Shown here: piece by piece, positions 17,264 to 26,212 of the stretch
Layout: every line of letters begins with the position of its first letter
Position numbering within the stretch: the stretch's first letter is position 1
Assembly: GCF_042682045.1 (NCBI RefSeq)
Contig: NZ_JBHUGS010000005.1
Location: 434,001-498,000, forward strand
From: Sphingomonas_R arantia
GTDB lineage: Bacteria; Pseudomonadota; Alphaproteobacteria; Sphingomonadales; Sphingomonadaceae
Direction: 5' to 3'
DNA: 64,000 nucleotides
Notes under the pieces: model-generated
Database searches by the model: none
Told to the model about the DNA's origin: nothing
What the model saw: only the letters and a program-made list of their open reading frames with translations
Position numbers and translations under genes: made by a program

Positions 17264-18334
17264 ATGAGCTTCAACACGTTCGGTCGCATGTTCCGCTACA
17301 CCAGCTGGGGCGAGAGCCACGGCCCGGCGCTCGGCGCGGTCGTCGACGGGTGCCCGCCCGGCATCGCCCTGTCCGAGGCGGACATCCAGCCCTGGCTCGA
17401 CAAGCGCCGCCCCGGCACGTCGCGCTTCACCACGCAGCGCCGCGAACCCGACATCGTCCGCATCCTGTCCGGCGTGTTCGAAGGGCGCACCACCGGCACG
17501 CCGATCAGCCTGATGATCGAGAATGTCGACCAGCGATCGAAGGACTATGCCAACGTCGCCGTCGCCTACCGCCCCGGCCATGCCGACTATGCCTATGACG
17601 CGAAATACGGCTTCCGCGATCCGCGCGGCGGCGGGAGGTCGTCCGCGCGTGAGACCGCCGCACGGGTCGCCGCCGCCGCCGTCGCACGCGGCGTCATTCC
17701 AGAGGTCCGGATCCGCGCCTATTTGACCGAGATCGGCGGCGACGTCATCGACCGCGCCGCACATGACGATGCGGAGATCGACCGCAATCCCTTCTTCTGC
17801 CCCGATCCCGCCGCCGCCGCGCGCTGGGAGGGGCTGGTCGACGCCGCGCGCAAGGCCGGCTCCTCGCTCGGCGCCGTCGTCGAGTGCGTCGCCGAAGGTG
17901 TCCCGGCGGGCTGGGGGGCGCCGCTCTATGCCAAGCTCGACGGCGACCTGGCCGGCGCGATGATGAGCATCAACGCGGTCAAGGGCGTTGAGATCGGCGA
18001 CGGGTTCGCCGCGGCCCGGCTGGCGGGCGAGGGCAATGCCGACGCGATGCGCCCCGGCCCGGACGGCCGCCCGCTGTTCCTGGCGAACCACGCCGGCGGC
18101 ATCGCGGGCGGCATCGCGACCGGGCAGCCGGTGATCGTCCGCGTCGCGCTCAAACCCACCTCGTCGATCCTGACCCCGGTCGAGACGATCGACCGCACCG
18201 GTGCCGCGGCGGAGATCGCGACCAAGGGCCGTCACGACCCCTGCGTCGGCATCCGCGCCGCACCAGTGGTCGAGGCGATGATGGCGCTGGTTCTGGCCGA
18301 CCACAAACTGCTGCATCGCGGCCAGATCGGCTAA
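17264..18334 (+). CDS. aroC: Chorismate synthase
   Basis: A 356-residue enzyme using reduced FMN to convert EPSP to chorismate, the branch point for aromatic amino acids and folate. Signatures visible are RYTSWGESHGPALGAVVDGCPPG at the N-terminus, the flavin-binding GGGRSSARETAARVAAAAV and the C-terminal GRHDPCVGIRAAPVVEAM. The ATG at 17264 gives the canonical MSFNTFGRMFRYTSWGESHG start; AAGAAGGGG precedes it by about seven bases. It is downstream of fabI and a palindromic repeat. Confidence 0.97.
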   Translation: MSFNTFGRMFRYTSWGESHGPALGAVVDGCPPGIALSEADIQPWLDKRRPGTSRFTTQRREPDIVRILSGVFEGRTTGTPISLMIENVDQRSKDYANVAVAYRPGHADYAYDAKYGFRDPRGGGRSSARETAARVAAAAVARGVIPEVRIRAYLTEIGGDVIDRAAHDDAEIDRNPFFCPDPAAAARWEGLVDAARKAGSSLGAVVECVAEGVPAGWGAPLYAKLDGDLAGAMMSINAVKGVEIGDGFAAARLAGEGNADAMRPGPDGRPLFLANHAGGIAGGIATGQPVIVRVALKPTSSILTPVETIDRTGAAAEIATKGRHDPCVGIRAAPVVEAMMALVLADHKLLHRGQIG

Positions 18335-18457
18335 AAGCACGCCTTTCGGTCAGCTTTTATTCAGTATCGCGCCGAACGGAGCCTCCCGGCGCGGTGAAGG
18401 GAGCGTCTTCCGATGTGTTCGGGCGTTGATCGCAAATAACACAGGAAAGGATGTCTC

Positions 18458-18721
18458 ATGAAGAACCGTCACCTGATGGGCGCATTGATTGCCTTCGCAC
18501 CGGTCGTCGCCTTCGCACAGGCAGGCATGACCCCGCCGGTCGGCAACGCGTCGGAAAGCAGCACGATGAACACCCCCGCGTCCGAGCCGATGATGGACAA
18601 CGCGGCGGGCGTCTCCGACCCGGCCACGACCACCAACTCGGTCGCGACCACCACACCGGATCCGATGGCCCCGACGACGACGCCGGACCCGACGAAGCCC
18701 AAGCCAACGCCACGCGGCTGA
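18458..18721 (+). CDS. Small secreted Thr/Pro-rich protein
   Basis: An 87-residue protein that I cannot assign to a family. Residues 1-22 form a signal peptide ending in VVAFAQA. The mature part is low in complexity, rich in Thr, Pro, Asp and Met, with the near-repeats TTTPDPMAPT and TTTPDPTKPKP at the C-terminus. It has no cysteine and no predicted fold I can recognise. AGGAAAGGA precedes the ATG by about seven bases, a strong ribosome site, and a clear terminator follows, so it is a real single-gene transcription unit. It may be an intrinsically disordered periplasmic protein. Confidence 0.72.
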   Translation: MKNRHLMGALIAFAPVVAFAQAGMTPPVGNASESSTMNTPASEPMMDNAAGVSDPATTTNSVATTTPDPMAPTTTPDPTKPKPTPRG

Positions 18722-18740
18722 CGCTTGAAACGATAAATGA

Positions 18741-18770
18741 AAAAGGGCGGCCCGCGGGTCGCCCTTTTTT
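18741..18770. terminator. Rho-independent terminator, probably bidirectional
   Basis: AAAAGGGCG and CGCCCTTTT arms close a GC-rich loop, with a run of T on the plus strand and a run of A on its left side (T on the minus strand). It ends the small secreted protein gene and lies directly at the stop codon of the convergent methyltransferase gene. Confidence 0.88.
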
Positions 18771-18771
18771 G

Positions 18772-19449
18772 TTACCGGCGCCGCCCGATCAGCGTGCCGG
18801 CGGTGTTCGTCACGCGATGGAACGTGAAGTCCGGCCACTCGCGCTTCCAGCGCCGCGCCACCAGCCTCTCGCCCGGCCGCGCCGCATCGTCGAGCAGGAC
18901 GGTCCCGCCGCTCGGGATCCGGTCAAACAACGTCGCCGCCGCCCCGCGCACCATCGGATGCAGGAACCATGGCGGCCCGTCGACGATCAGCAGGTCGATC
19001 CGATCCGGCAGCGGGACCGGCGCATACCACGCCCCCGGCCAGCCATTCTCCTGATAATCGAGCGGTGCCGCGCGCACCTCGGCCTCCAGCCCGCGGGCAT
19101 GGACCATCTCGCGCGTCGCATCGGCGAACGGTTCGCTCCCGTCGATGCTGACCAGCCGCCCGCCGCCGATCTTCTCCAGGCAATGCGCAGCGACCAGCGT
19201 GCTCGTCCCGCCGCCGAGTTCGACCACCGTCTTCGGCCGCCGTTCCAGGATTTCCGTCGCAATGATGTTCAGGAAATCGGCATCCGCACGCCAACTGCCC
19301 AGATCGGGCAGCGCGTCGTCGTCCAGCCCGGTGCGCGCGAGCAGCGCCGCGCGCGCCATCGGGCCGCCATCGCCCAGGCTCTTCAGCAGCCACGGCCAGC
19401 CGACCGCACCGGCCGCACCCACCGCGATCCACTCGTTCAGCATGCGCAT
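18772..19449 (-). CDS. Class I SAM-dependent methyltransferase
   Basis: About 225 residues with a Rossmann-type methyltransferase fold. The SAM-binding motif I is VVELGGGTSTLVAAHCLEKI, followed by an acidic residue in RLVSIDGSEPF and by LLIVDGPPW (motif II/III region). Substrate is unknown; the organisation resembles small-molecule or sugar O-methyltransferases rather than rRNA enzymes. The ATG at 19449 has AAGG seven bases upstream and is preferred to the TTG/ATG further up. It stands alone and converges on the secreted protein gene, sharing its terminator. Confidence 0.78.
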   Translation of the reverse strand: MRMLNEWIAVGAAGAVGWPWLLKSLGDGGPMARAALLARTGLDDDALPDLGSWRADADFLNIIATEILERRPKTVVELGGGTSTLVAAHCLEKIGGGRLVSIDGSEPFADATREMVHARGLEAEVRAAPLDYQENGWPGAWYAPVPLPDRIDLLIVDGPPWFLHPMVRGAAATLFDRIPSGGTVLLDDAARPGERLVARRWKREWPDFTFHRVTNTAGTLIGRRR

Positions 19450-19629
19450 GCCGGACCTTAGACGATCGGCATCCGCCAACGGTCTCGTGCGGGCGCGTTC
19501 CTGGGGAAAGGAAATGGGAGCCTCCGTGATCGCTCGCGTATCGTGGACCGATGCGTCGGGCGCGGCCGTTCGTCAATGACGTTGCGCGCCGCTCGGGCCG
19601 GACCGCCGCGTTTCAGTCACCAGCCGCCG

Positions 19630-20736
19630 TCACGCGACCTGCAGCGCCGCCTCGGTCTCCGCGATCCAGCCGCCGCCCAGCACGCGCTCGCCGGCGTAGA
19701 AGACCGCCGCCTGCCCCGGCGACACGCCATATTCCGGCGTCGCGAACCGCACCCGGTCGCCGTCCAGCCATGCCGGCACGGGCTTGGCCATCGACCGGAC
19801 CTTGGCCATCAGCGGCCCGGCATGATCGCCGCCGATCCAGTTCATGTCCTCGACCCGCGCCGCCGCCACCGCGAGCGCCGCGCGCGGCCCCGCCACCACG
19901 CGCCGCGCCTCCGGCTCGACCCGCACGACATAGAGCGGATAGGGACTGCCGCCGATCTCCAAGCCCTTGCGCTGCCCGACCGTAAAATGCGCGATCCCGC
20001 GGTGTCGCCCCAGCACCCGCCCGTCCAGGTCGACGATATCGCCCGGCTCGGCCGTCTCGGGGCGCAGCCGCTTCACGATCCCGGCATAGTCGCCGTCCGG
20101 CACGAAACAGATGTCCTGGCTGTCGGGCTTCATCGCCACCGCCAGGCCGTTGTCCGCCGCTATCGCGCGCACCTGCGCCTTCGGCATCCCGCCCAGCGGA
20201 AAGCGCAGATAGTCGAGCTGCGCATGCGTCGTCGCGAACAGGAAATAGCTCTGGTCGCGCGCCGGGTCGATCGCGCGATGCAGCTCGGCCTGGCCGCCTG
20301 CGCCCACCACGCGCTGCACATAATGCCCCGTCGCCAGGCAATCCGCGCCCAGTTCGCGCGCGATGCCGAACAGGTCGGTGAACTTCACCCCCTGGTTGCA
20401 CCGCACGCACGGGATCGGCGTGCGGCCGCGCGCATATTCGTCGGCGAAATCGGCGATCACGCCGTCGCGAAACCGGCTTTCATAATCGAACACATAATGC
20501 GCGATGCCCAGCCGGTCCGCCACCGCGCGCGCATCGCGGATGTCCTGCCCCGCGCAGCACGCGCCGGCCCGTTTCACGGCCGCACCATGATCGTACAGTT
20601 GCAGCGTCACGCCGATCGTCTCTGCGCCGCTCGCCTTGGCCAATGCGGCCACCACCGAGCTGTCGACGCCGCCCGACATCGCCACCACGATCCGCCTGCC
20701 GCGCAGGTCGTCGCCCAGTTGAAATTCTCCGTCCAT
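19630..20736 (-). CDS. mnmA: tRNA-specific 2-thiouridylase
   Basis: A 368-residue enzyme that thiolates uridine 34 of Lys, Glu and Gln tRNAs using ATP and sulfur from the cysteine desulfurase relay. The ATP pyrophosphatase loop VVAMSGGVDSSVVAALA, the first catalytic cysteine in PIPCVRCNQGVKF, and the second in DSQDICFVPDGDY are all present. Length fits the family (about 370). The ATG at 20736 is preferred to the GTG two codons upstream. It is divergent from the small gene at 20843. Confidence 0.97.
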   Translation of the reverse strand: MDGEFQLGDDLRGRRIVVAMSGGVDSSVVAALAKASGAETIGVTLQLYDHGAAVKRAGACCAGQDIRDARAVADRLGIAHYVFDYESRFRDGVIADFADEYARGRTPIPCVRCNQGVKFTDLFGIARELGADCLATGHYVQRVVGAGGQAELHRAIDPARDQSYFLFATTHAQLDYLRFPLGGMPKAQVRAIAADNGLAVAMKPDSQDICFVPDGDYAGIVKRLRPETAEPGDIVDLDGRVLGRHRGIAHFTVGQRKGLEIGGSPYPLYVVRVEPEARRVVAGPRAALAVAAARVEDMNWIGGDHAGPLMAKVRSMAKPVPAWLDGDRVRFATPEYGVSPGQAAVFYAGERVLGGGWIAETEAALQVA

Positions 20737-20842
20737 TCGCACGCCTTACCGCATTTTGTGTGCGATCGGGACCCCGGCCTTTACTTCCCTTAAACCATAG
20801 TCGGTCTATCAAAGGGTTCGGCAGCGACCATATGAGCAGCTT

Positions 20843-21121
20843 ATGGATCTTGGGTTTCACCGGCGCAATCGCGCCCGCCTGCGCGAAGACGGCGCGCTCG
20901 ACTACCACGCCGTGGTGGCCGGGCTTGCGGCGGCGCAGGCGCGGGGTGTCACCGCGATGGCGGCGGAACGGATCGCGCATGCGACCACCGCCTTCCCCGG
21001 TCGCGATGCCGCGCTGGTGGTGCTGATGCTGTGCGAACCCGGTTGGGTGCGCGCGGCGGCGGCGCTGGGTGGCAGTTTCGACGCTGCGCTGTCGCTGAAG
21101 TTTCCGCCGCTCAAACCCTGA
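20843..21121 (+). CDS. Hypothetical protein, 92 residues
   Basis: A small protein I do not recognise. It is rich in Ala and Arg, with no signal peptide or convincing membrane span; the central part GRDAALVVLMLCEPGWVRAAAALG may be a helical pair. It sits 115 bases before the sciP-like gene in the same direction and is divergent from mnmA. Codon usage looks like its neighbours, with G or C in most third positions, which supports a real gene. A second ATG, at 20832 in another frame, was not used. Confidence 0.55.
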   Translation: MDLGFHRRNRARLREDGALDYHAVVAGLAAAQARGVTAMAAERIAHATTAFPGRDAALVVLMLCEPGWVRAAAALGGSFDAALSLKFPPLKP

Positions 21122-21235
21122 GCAAAACTGACCGGCGCCTTTACCTTCCCGTTTCAACGTTCCTTATATTTCCATGCTTTACACCGGCGTTAGCAAGAGT
21201 GAGGCCTTCCCCGACTGGCCCAGCCTGAGGTAGTT

Positions 21236-21535
21236 ATGATCGAGAACCAGAAAATCAGACCGGCTCAGGTCATCGGCCCGCTCGGCGAACCGCTGACCGT
21301 CGACAGCCTGCCGCCGCCGCAGACGACTCGCTGGGTCGTGCGCCGCAAGGCGGAGGTGGTCGCGGCCGTCAGTGGCGGGCTGCTGTCGGTCGACGAGGTC
21401 TGCGATCGCTACGGCCTCAGCCTGGAGGAATTCGCCAGCTGGCAGCGCGCGGTCGACCGGTCCGGCATGCCCGGCCTGCGCGTGACGCGGATCCAGCACT
21501 ACAAGTCGCTCTACGATCGCAAGACGAAATATTAA
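21236..21535 (+). CDS. sciP: DUF1153 protein, SciP-like CtrA-pathway regulator
   Basis: A 99-residue helix-turn-helix protein. The core VIGPLGEPLTVDSLPPPQTTRWVVRRKAEVVAAVSGGLLSVDEVCDRYGLSLEEF matches DUF1153, the family of Caulobacter SciP, which binds CtrA and blocks activation of its target promoters in early cell cycle. TGAGG lies five bases before the ATG. The C-terminus GLRVTRIQHYKSLYD is also typical. It has its own terminator downstream. That it controls the CtrA regulon here is inference from family membership. Confidence 0.87.
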   Translation: MIENQKIRPAQVIGPLGEPLTVDSLPPPQTTRWVVRRKAEVVAAVSGGLLSVDEVCDRYGLSLEEFASWQRAVDRSGMPGLRVTRIQHYKSLYDRKTKY

Positions 21536-21642
21536 CCTCCGCCCGCCATGGTCACGTCGAGCCGCCGACGTGGCGGGCCATAGGGTTTCCTCAGTTCGCA
21601 AGGTGCGTAAAGCGCCGCGATTCCCCCGAACCGACACCTCGA

Positions 21643-21674
21643 CCCCGCCGCCCCACCCGGGCGGCGGGGTTTTT
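21643..21674 (+). terminator. Rho-independent terminator after sciP
   Basis: A 10-base perfect stem, CCCCGCCGCC (21643-21652) with GGCGGCGGGG (21660-21669), closes a short loop and is followed by TTTTT. It lies about 110 bases after the sciP stop codon. Confidence 0.9.
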
Positions 21675-21709
21675 CTTGTGCCCGCCCGCAACCCGCGACA
21701 TGACGGGCC

Positions 21710-22180
21710 ATGCGCCCGCGATCCCCCGCCCGTCTCCTGACGATCCCGCTCCTGCTCGCCCCCGCGATGCTGTCCGCGCAGGGGCTCGCCCCCGGCCGCT
21801 GGGACGTGAAGTCGACCGGCGTCGAACTGGTCATCCCCGGCGTGCCCGCCTTCATGGTCCGCATGATGCAGGGCAAGTCGAAGACCGAGAACAAGTGCGT
21901 CCTGCCCGCCGAGGCGAAGGCCGGCGTCGCCACGCTCATGCTGCCCAAACCCGCTGCGAAATGCAGCGTCGAGCGCGCCGTCGTCGCGAACGGCCGCATC
22001 GACCATCTCATGCTCTGCCCGCAAAAGGATGGCGGGGCACCGATGCGGATCACCCGCGTCGGCACCTACACGCCGGCCGGCTTCGCGCTGCGCATGACGA
22101 TGACCGGCACGACGCCGAAGGGACCGCTCCGCATCGTCGCGGACCAGGTCGCCACCCATGCCGGACCGAAATGCAAATGA
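21710..22180 (+). CDS. DUF3617 family secreted protein
   Basis: A 156-residue protein with a signal peptide (about 24 residues, ending AMLSAQG). The mature part begins LAPGRWDVKSTG, the typical start of DUF3617 proteins, and has the paired cysteines NKCVLP and AKCSVER, plus LCPQ and a final PKCK, which could form disulfides in the periplasm. DUF3617 function is unknown; it is abundant in sphingomonads. Its stop overlaps the next gene's start by four bases. Confidence 0.8.
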   Translation: MRPRSPARLLTIPLLLAPAMLSAQGLAPGRWDVKSTGVELVIPGVPAFMVRMMQGKSKTENKCVLPAEAKAGVATLMLPKPAAKCSVERAVVANGRIDHLMLCPQKDGGAPMRITRVGTYTPAGFALRMTMTGTTPKGPLRIVADQVATHAGPKCK

Positions 22181-23034
22181 CCGACCTGCCGTTCGACCTG
22201 CCCGCCTACCTCTCGCGCATCGGCCTGTCGGAGGCCCCCGAGCCCGACGCGGAGGGCCTCGCCACGATCCAGCGCGCGCAACGCATGACGATCCCGTTCG
22301 AAAATCTCGACGTCCGGCTCGGCCGCGGCGTCTCGGTCGCTCCGCAAGCGATCTTCGCGAAGCTCGTCGGCACGCGGCGCGGCGGCTATTGCTTCGAACA
22401 TAACCAGCTGTTCGCCGCGGCGCTGACCGCGCTCGGCTTCGTCGTCCGCCCGTTGCTCGCGCGCGTCTGGCTCGGCGTGCCGGACGATGCGACCGGTGAC
22501 GCGGTCCCGGCGCGCACGCACCAGCTGTTGCTCGTCGAACTGCCCGACGGACCGTGGATCGCGGACGCCGGGTTCGGCGGCGCCTACACCCCGCCGATGC
22601 CGCTGCGCGACGACGCCACTGCCACCAGCCCGGACGGCGCGCTCCACCGGCTCCATGCCGATGCGGTCCATGGCTGGATCACGACGCGCGACGGTGATCT
22701 CCACGCCACCGATGCGCGCGGCGTGGCGCAGCCCGGCGGCGGCCCCATCCGCCAGTACAGCTTCACCGAAGACGCCGTCTGGCCGGCCGACATCGCGCAG
22801 TGCAACCACCACATCGCGACAGTGCCGAACCACCGTTTCACCACCGTGGCGATCGTCAGCATCGTCCTGCCACGCGGCTTCGCCACCCTCACCGACCGCC
22901 ACTACCGCCGCCGCAACGGCACGGAGGCGGTCACCACCGACATCACCGACCCGCGCGTCTACCGCATGCGGCTCAGCCTGGTCTTCGGCATCGACCTGAC
23001 CGCGGAAGAGGTGGCTGCGCTCGAGCTGTTCTAG
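22177..23034 (+). CDS. Arylamine N-acetyltransferase
   Basis: A 285-residue NAT-family enzyme that moves an acetyl group from acetyl-CoA to arylamines, hydrazines or related acceptors through a cysteine intermediate. The catalytic triad is visible: Cys in TRRGGYCFEHNQLF, His in RTHQLLLVEL and Asp in WIADAGFGGAY. Length is close to the bacterial norm (about 280). The ATG at 22177 overlaps the DUF3617 stop; a longer open frame upstream is the antisense-like reading of that gene and is rejected. The physiological acceptor is unknown. Confidence 0.92.
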   Translation: MTDLPFDLPAYLSRIGLSEAPEPDAEGLATIQRAQRMTIPFENLDVRLGRGVSVAPQAIFAKLVGTRRGGYCFEHNQLFAAALTALGFVVRPLLARVWLGVPDDATGDAVPARTHQLLLVELPDGPWIADAGFGGAYTPPMPLRDDATATSPDGALHRLHADAVHGWITTRDGDLHATDARGVAQPGGGPIRQYSFTEDAVWPADIAQCNHHIATVPNHRFTTVAIVSIVLPRGFATLTDRHYRRRNGTEAVTTDITDPRVYRMRLSLVFGIDLTAEEVAALELF

Positions 23035-23156
23035 ACCGCAACTCTCGCCGGCCGAGACTGCCGCAACCGGTTCTAAGATAACTCGAATCGGTTCCAACCA
23101 CCGCTTGCCGACAACCGTGCCCCATGCGACCCTCCGGGCAAATGGGGGAGAGCATC

Positions 23157-24899
23157 ATGGTCTACCAGTCGGTTATCGCCGTTGCCGCGGGCATGGCGCT
23201 TCTCGCGGCCGCCCCTCCCCCGCCACCCCCCGCACGATCGTCGGCCGACGATTCGCCCGTCCGCTGCCGCACCGGGGACGACGGCGAAGCGATCGTGAAG
23301 ACGAACGGCTTCACGCGCCGATCGCGCTCGGGCGCCGTCATGAACGCCCTACCATCGCTCAGCAGCGTCGCGCCCTCACCCATCGCACCACCGCCCGCCC
23401 CCGCGCCGCTTCCGCCGGAGCCCTCAGCCATGGGTGCCGGCGTACCGTCCATTGTCCGAACGCCTGTCGTCACACCTCCTGGACAGCCGCCCTACGGAGC
23501 GGCCGGCAATACCGAACGCTATGCCGAGCAGGCCGTCGCGTCGATCAAGGACAGCGCCACCACCCCGGTCTCCACCTTCTCGGTCGATGTCGATACCGGT
23601 GCCTATGCCAATGTCCGCCGCTTCCTGAACAAAGGCGAACCGGTTCCGGCGGCGGCGGTCCGGACCGAGGAGATGATCAACTATTTCCGCTACGACTATC
23701 CGCGCCCGACCGACCGGCGCCAGCCGTTCAGTGTCACCACCGACGTGGCGCGCACCCCCTGGAACCCGAACACCCGCCTGCTGCGCGTCGGGTTGCGCGC
23801 GGACGCCGTCGCCACGGCCGCACGCCCGGCCGCCAACATCGTCTTCCTCGTCGATACGTCGGGGTCGATGAACTCGCCCGACAAGCTGCCGTTGGTAAAG
23901 GGTGCGCTGCGTGGGTTGGCCAAGCGGCTGCGCGCCGACGACCGCGTGGCGATCGTCGCCTATGCGGGCAGCGCGGGCGTGGTGCTGGAGCCGACGTCGC
24001 AGACGCGTTACATCGACGCCGCGCTCGACTGTCTCGATGCGGGCGGGTCGACCGCCGGCGGTGAGGGCATCGAACTGGCCTATTCGCTTGCCCGCGCGCA
24101 TTTCCGTCGCGGCGAGGTCAACCGCATCTTCCTGGCGACCGATGGCGACTTCAACGTCGGTATCCGGGATAATGCCACGCTCGAGGCATTGGTGAAGCGC
24201 AACCGCGACACCGGCATCACGCTCACCACGCTGGGGTTCGGCACCGGCAACTATAACGAGGCGATGATGGAGCGGATCGCCGACGTCGGCAACGGCAACT
24301 ACGCTTATATCGACAGCGCGCGGGAGGCGGACAAGGTGCTCGGCGACGAGCTGTCCGCCACGCTGGTGACGGTCGCGCAGGACGTGAAGGTGCAGGTCGA
24401 ATTCAATCCGGCGCAGGTCAGCCAGTACCGGCTGATCGGGTACGAGAACCGGGCGCTCCGCGAAGAGGACTTCACCAACGATGCGGTCGATGCGGGCGAC
24501 ATCGGCGCCGGACACCAGGTGACCGCACTCTACGAGATCGTGCCCGCCGGGGCCCAGGGCTGGACGCCGTCGCGCCGCTACCCGGCGAACCGGACAGCCC
24601 CCGCCGCGGGCGGATCCGAGGCCTGCGAGGTCCGGCTGCGCTACAAGCTGCCCGGCGAAACCACCTCCCGCGCGCTGTCACGCGTCGTGCCCGCCACCGC
24701 GTTGCGTACGGCACGCGCCCCGACCGGCGACATGGCGTTCGTCGCGGCGGTCGCGGCCTATGGCCAAGGACTGCGCGGCGACACCTATCTTGGGCGCTTC
24801 AGCATGGCCGACGTCACCCGGCTCGCCGGCCCGCAACGCGATCCCGCGCGTCAGGAGTTCATCACGCTCGCCGGCCTCGCCGGACAGGCGAAGGACTGA
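23157..24899 (+). CDS. von Willebrand factor A domain protein, YfbK-like
   Basis: A 580-residue exported protein. A hydrophobic N-terminus followed by a Pro-rich stretch looks like a signal peptide or lipoprotein-less anchor. Then comes the vWF N-terminal domain typical of YfbK (TFSVDVDTGAYANVRRFLN, EEMINYFRYDYP), a VWA domain with a complete MIDAS motif (FLVDTSGSMNS, about residue 225, plus later Thr and Asp residues), and a C-terminal DUF3520-like domain (VKVQVEFNPAQVSQYRLIGYENR). YfbK-type proteins are widespread but poorly understood. GGGGAGAG precedes the ATG at 23157; two further in-frame ATGs upstream are less well placed. Confidence 0.87.
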   Translation: MVYQSVIAVAAGMALLAAAPPPPPPARSSADDSPVRCRTGDDGEAIVKTNGFTRRSRSGAVMNALPSLSSVAPSPIAPPPAPAPLPPEPSAMGAGVPSIVRTPVVTPPGQPPYGAAGNTERYAEQAVASIKDSATTPVSTFSVDVDTGAYANVRRFLNKGEPVPAAAVRTEEMINYFRYDYPRPTDRRQPFSVTTDVARTPWNPNTRLLRVGLRADAVATAARPAANIVFLVDTSGSMNSPDKLPLVKGALRGLAKRLRADDRVAIVAYAGSAGVVLEPTSQTRYIDAALDCLDAGGSTAGGEGIELAYSLARAHFRRGEVNRIFLATDGDFNVGIRDNATLEALVKRNRDTGITLTTLGFGTGNYNEAMMERIADVGNGNYAYIDSAREADKVLGDELSATLVTVAQDVKVQVEFNPAQVSQYRLIGYENRALREEDFTNDAVDAGDIGAGHQVTALYEIVPAGAQGWTPSRRYPANRTAPAAGGSEACEVRLRYKLPGETTSRALSRVVPATALRTARAPTGDMAFVAAVAAYGQGLRGDTYLGRFSMADVTRLAGPQRDPARQEFITLAGLAGQAKD

Positions 24900-24917
24900 C
24901 GCCGGCCGGGTCGAGCT

Positions 24918-26048
24918 TTACTCGACCTCCCACGGCACCCCCGCGTCGGTCACCCGGAACCGCGCCTGTTCGGCGGGGGTCAGCGCAGCGACCAGCGCCA
25001 GGGGCGGCGCGTCGATCGCCTCGTCGGTCAGCTGGAACGTGCCCCAATGCACGCCCAAAGCGTGACGCGCGCCAAGCGTCCGGAACACCGCCGCCGCCTC
25101 GGCCGGGTTCATGTGTGCGTCCGCCATAAGGCCGCGCGGTTCGTAGGCACCGATCGGGATGATCGCCAGCCGCACCGGCCCGCGCGCCGCCGCATCGCGC
25201 GCCCAGCTGCCGTCGCCATAGCCCGTGTCGCCCGCGAAGAAGATGTTGCCGCCCGGCAGCCGAACGGTGAAGCCCGACCACAGCGCCCGGTTACGGTCCG
25301 CGCCGAACCGCGAACCCCAATGCTGGACGCGTTCGACCACCACCGACACCTCCGGCGTCACCGCCACGCTACCGCCCCAGTCGCGCGCGACCGCAGTGAT
25401 CCCCGCCTTGCGCAGGATCGTGTCGTTGCCGAGCGACGTCACGATTAACGGCTTGTCACGCGCCCACAGCGCCTTCAGCGTCGTCAGGTCCATATGATCG
25501 TAATGATTGTGGCTGAGCAGCACGACGTCGATCTTGGGCAGCGCGTCGAACGCGATCCCCGGCGCGCGCACCCGCTTCGGCCCCGCGAACCCGACCGGTG
25601 AGGCACGCTCGGACCAGATCGGGTCGGTCAGGATCGCCAGCCGCTGCGTCTGGATCAGCGCGGTCGAATGACCGATCCAGGTCACCGCCATCCGCTGCGG
25701 ATCGATCGTGTCGGCCGGCATGCACTGCGCCCAGCCCTCATGCACCACACCGCCGGTCCGCGCCGGGCACGGCGTCAGCGCGGCGAGCGCACCGCCCGGC
25801 TTCACCGCGACCGACTTCGGCCACGGCGTCCGATCGCGCCCGCTCATGAACCGCGCCATCGATCCGGACCGCGGCGCATTGCCCGTCGTGCCCGGCGGAT
25901 TGAAGAAGCGTTCGCCATCGAAATGGTCGCTCACCGGCCCACGATAATAGACCCGGTCCAGGAACCGCGGCACGATCACCACCGCCAGGCAGAGAGCGAC
26001 CACGACGAACAGCAATCCCGCCCCAACTCTCCTGCCGATCCGCCGCAT
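24918..26048 (-). CDS. MBL-fold metallohydrolase (UlaG/NAPE-PLD-like)
   Basis: A 376-residue protein with one N-terminal membrane anchor (residues 10-28) and a metallo-beta-lactamase fold. The metal motif HNHYDHMD is at residues 180-187; WIGHSTALIQ and ILTDPIWSERASP before it, and FAGDTGYGDG and HWGTF after it, match the group that contains NAPE-phospholipase D and UlaG. Substrate is unknown; a membrane-bound phosphodiesterase is plausible. It converges on the VWA gene, with 18 bases between the stops. Confidence 0.86.
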   Translation of the reverse strand: MRRIGRRVGAGLLFVVVALCLAVVIVPRFLDRVYYRGPVSDHFDGERFFNPPGTTGNAPRSGSMARFMSGRDRTPWPKSVAVKPGGALAALTPCPARTGGVVHEGWAQCMPADTIDPQRMAVTWIGHSTALIQTQRLAILTDPIWSERASPVGFAGPKRVRAPGIAFDALPKIDVVLLSHNHYDHMDLTTLKALWARDKPLIVTSLGNDTILRKAGITAVARDWGGSVAVTPEVSVVVERVQHWGSRFGADRNRALWSGFTVRLPGGNIFFAGDTGYGDGSWARDAAARGPVRLAIIPIGAYEPRGLMADAHMNPAEAAAVFRTLGARHALGVHWGTFQLTDEAIDAPPLALVAALTPAEQARFRVTDAGVPWEVE

Positions 26049-26212
26049 ATGTCCATCCTCATACTCCCGTCAGCCCCGAACGCCCCGCCGCCGGGTCGGG
26101 TCCGCACCGCCTGCCGCACCGACAGCCGTTCCCGGAACGCCATGCCGCAAAATGGTTCGCAACCGCCGTCACTTGCCCTAGGCGAACGGAACCAGCCGGA
26201 GGATATCGCCGC

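Noticed and set aside
18368..18393. CGCGCCG/CGGCGCG hairpin after aroC as a terminator
   Set aside because: Twelve-base loop and no T tract; it could equally be part of the promoter region of the secreted protein gene.
20776..20800. CtrA-binding site upstream of the 92-residue gene and mnmA
   Set aside because: TTAA appears (CCCTTAAACC), but the second half-site with the required seven-base spacing is missing.
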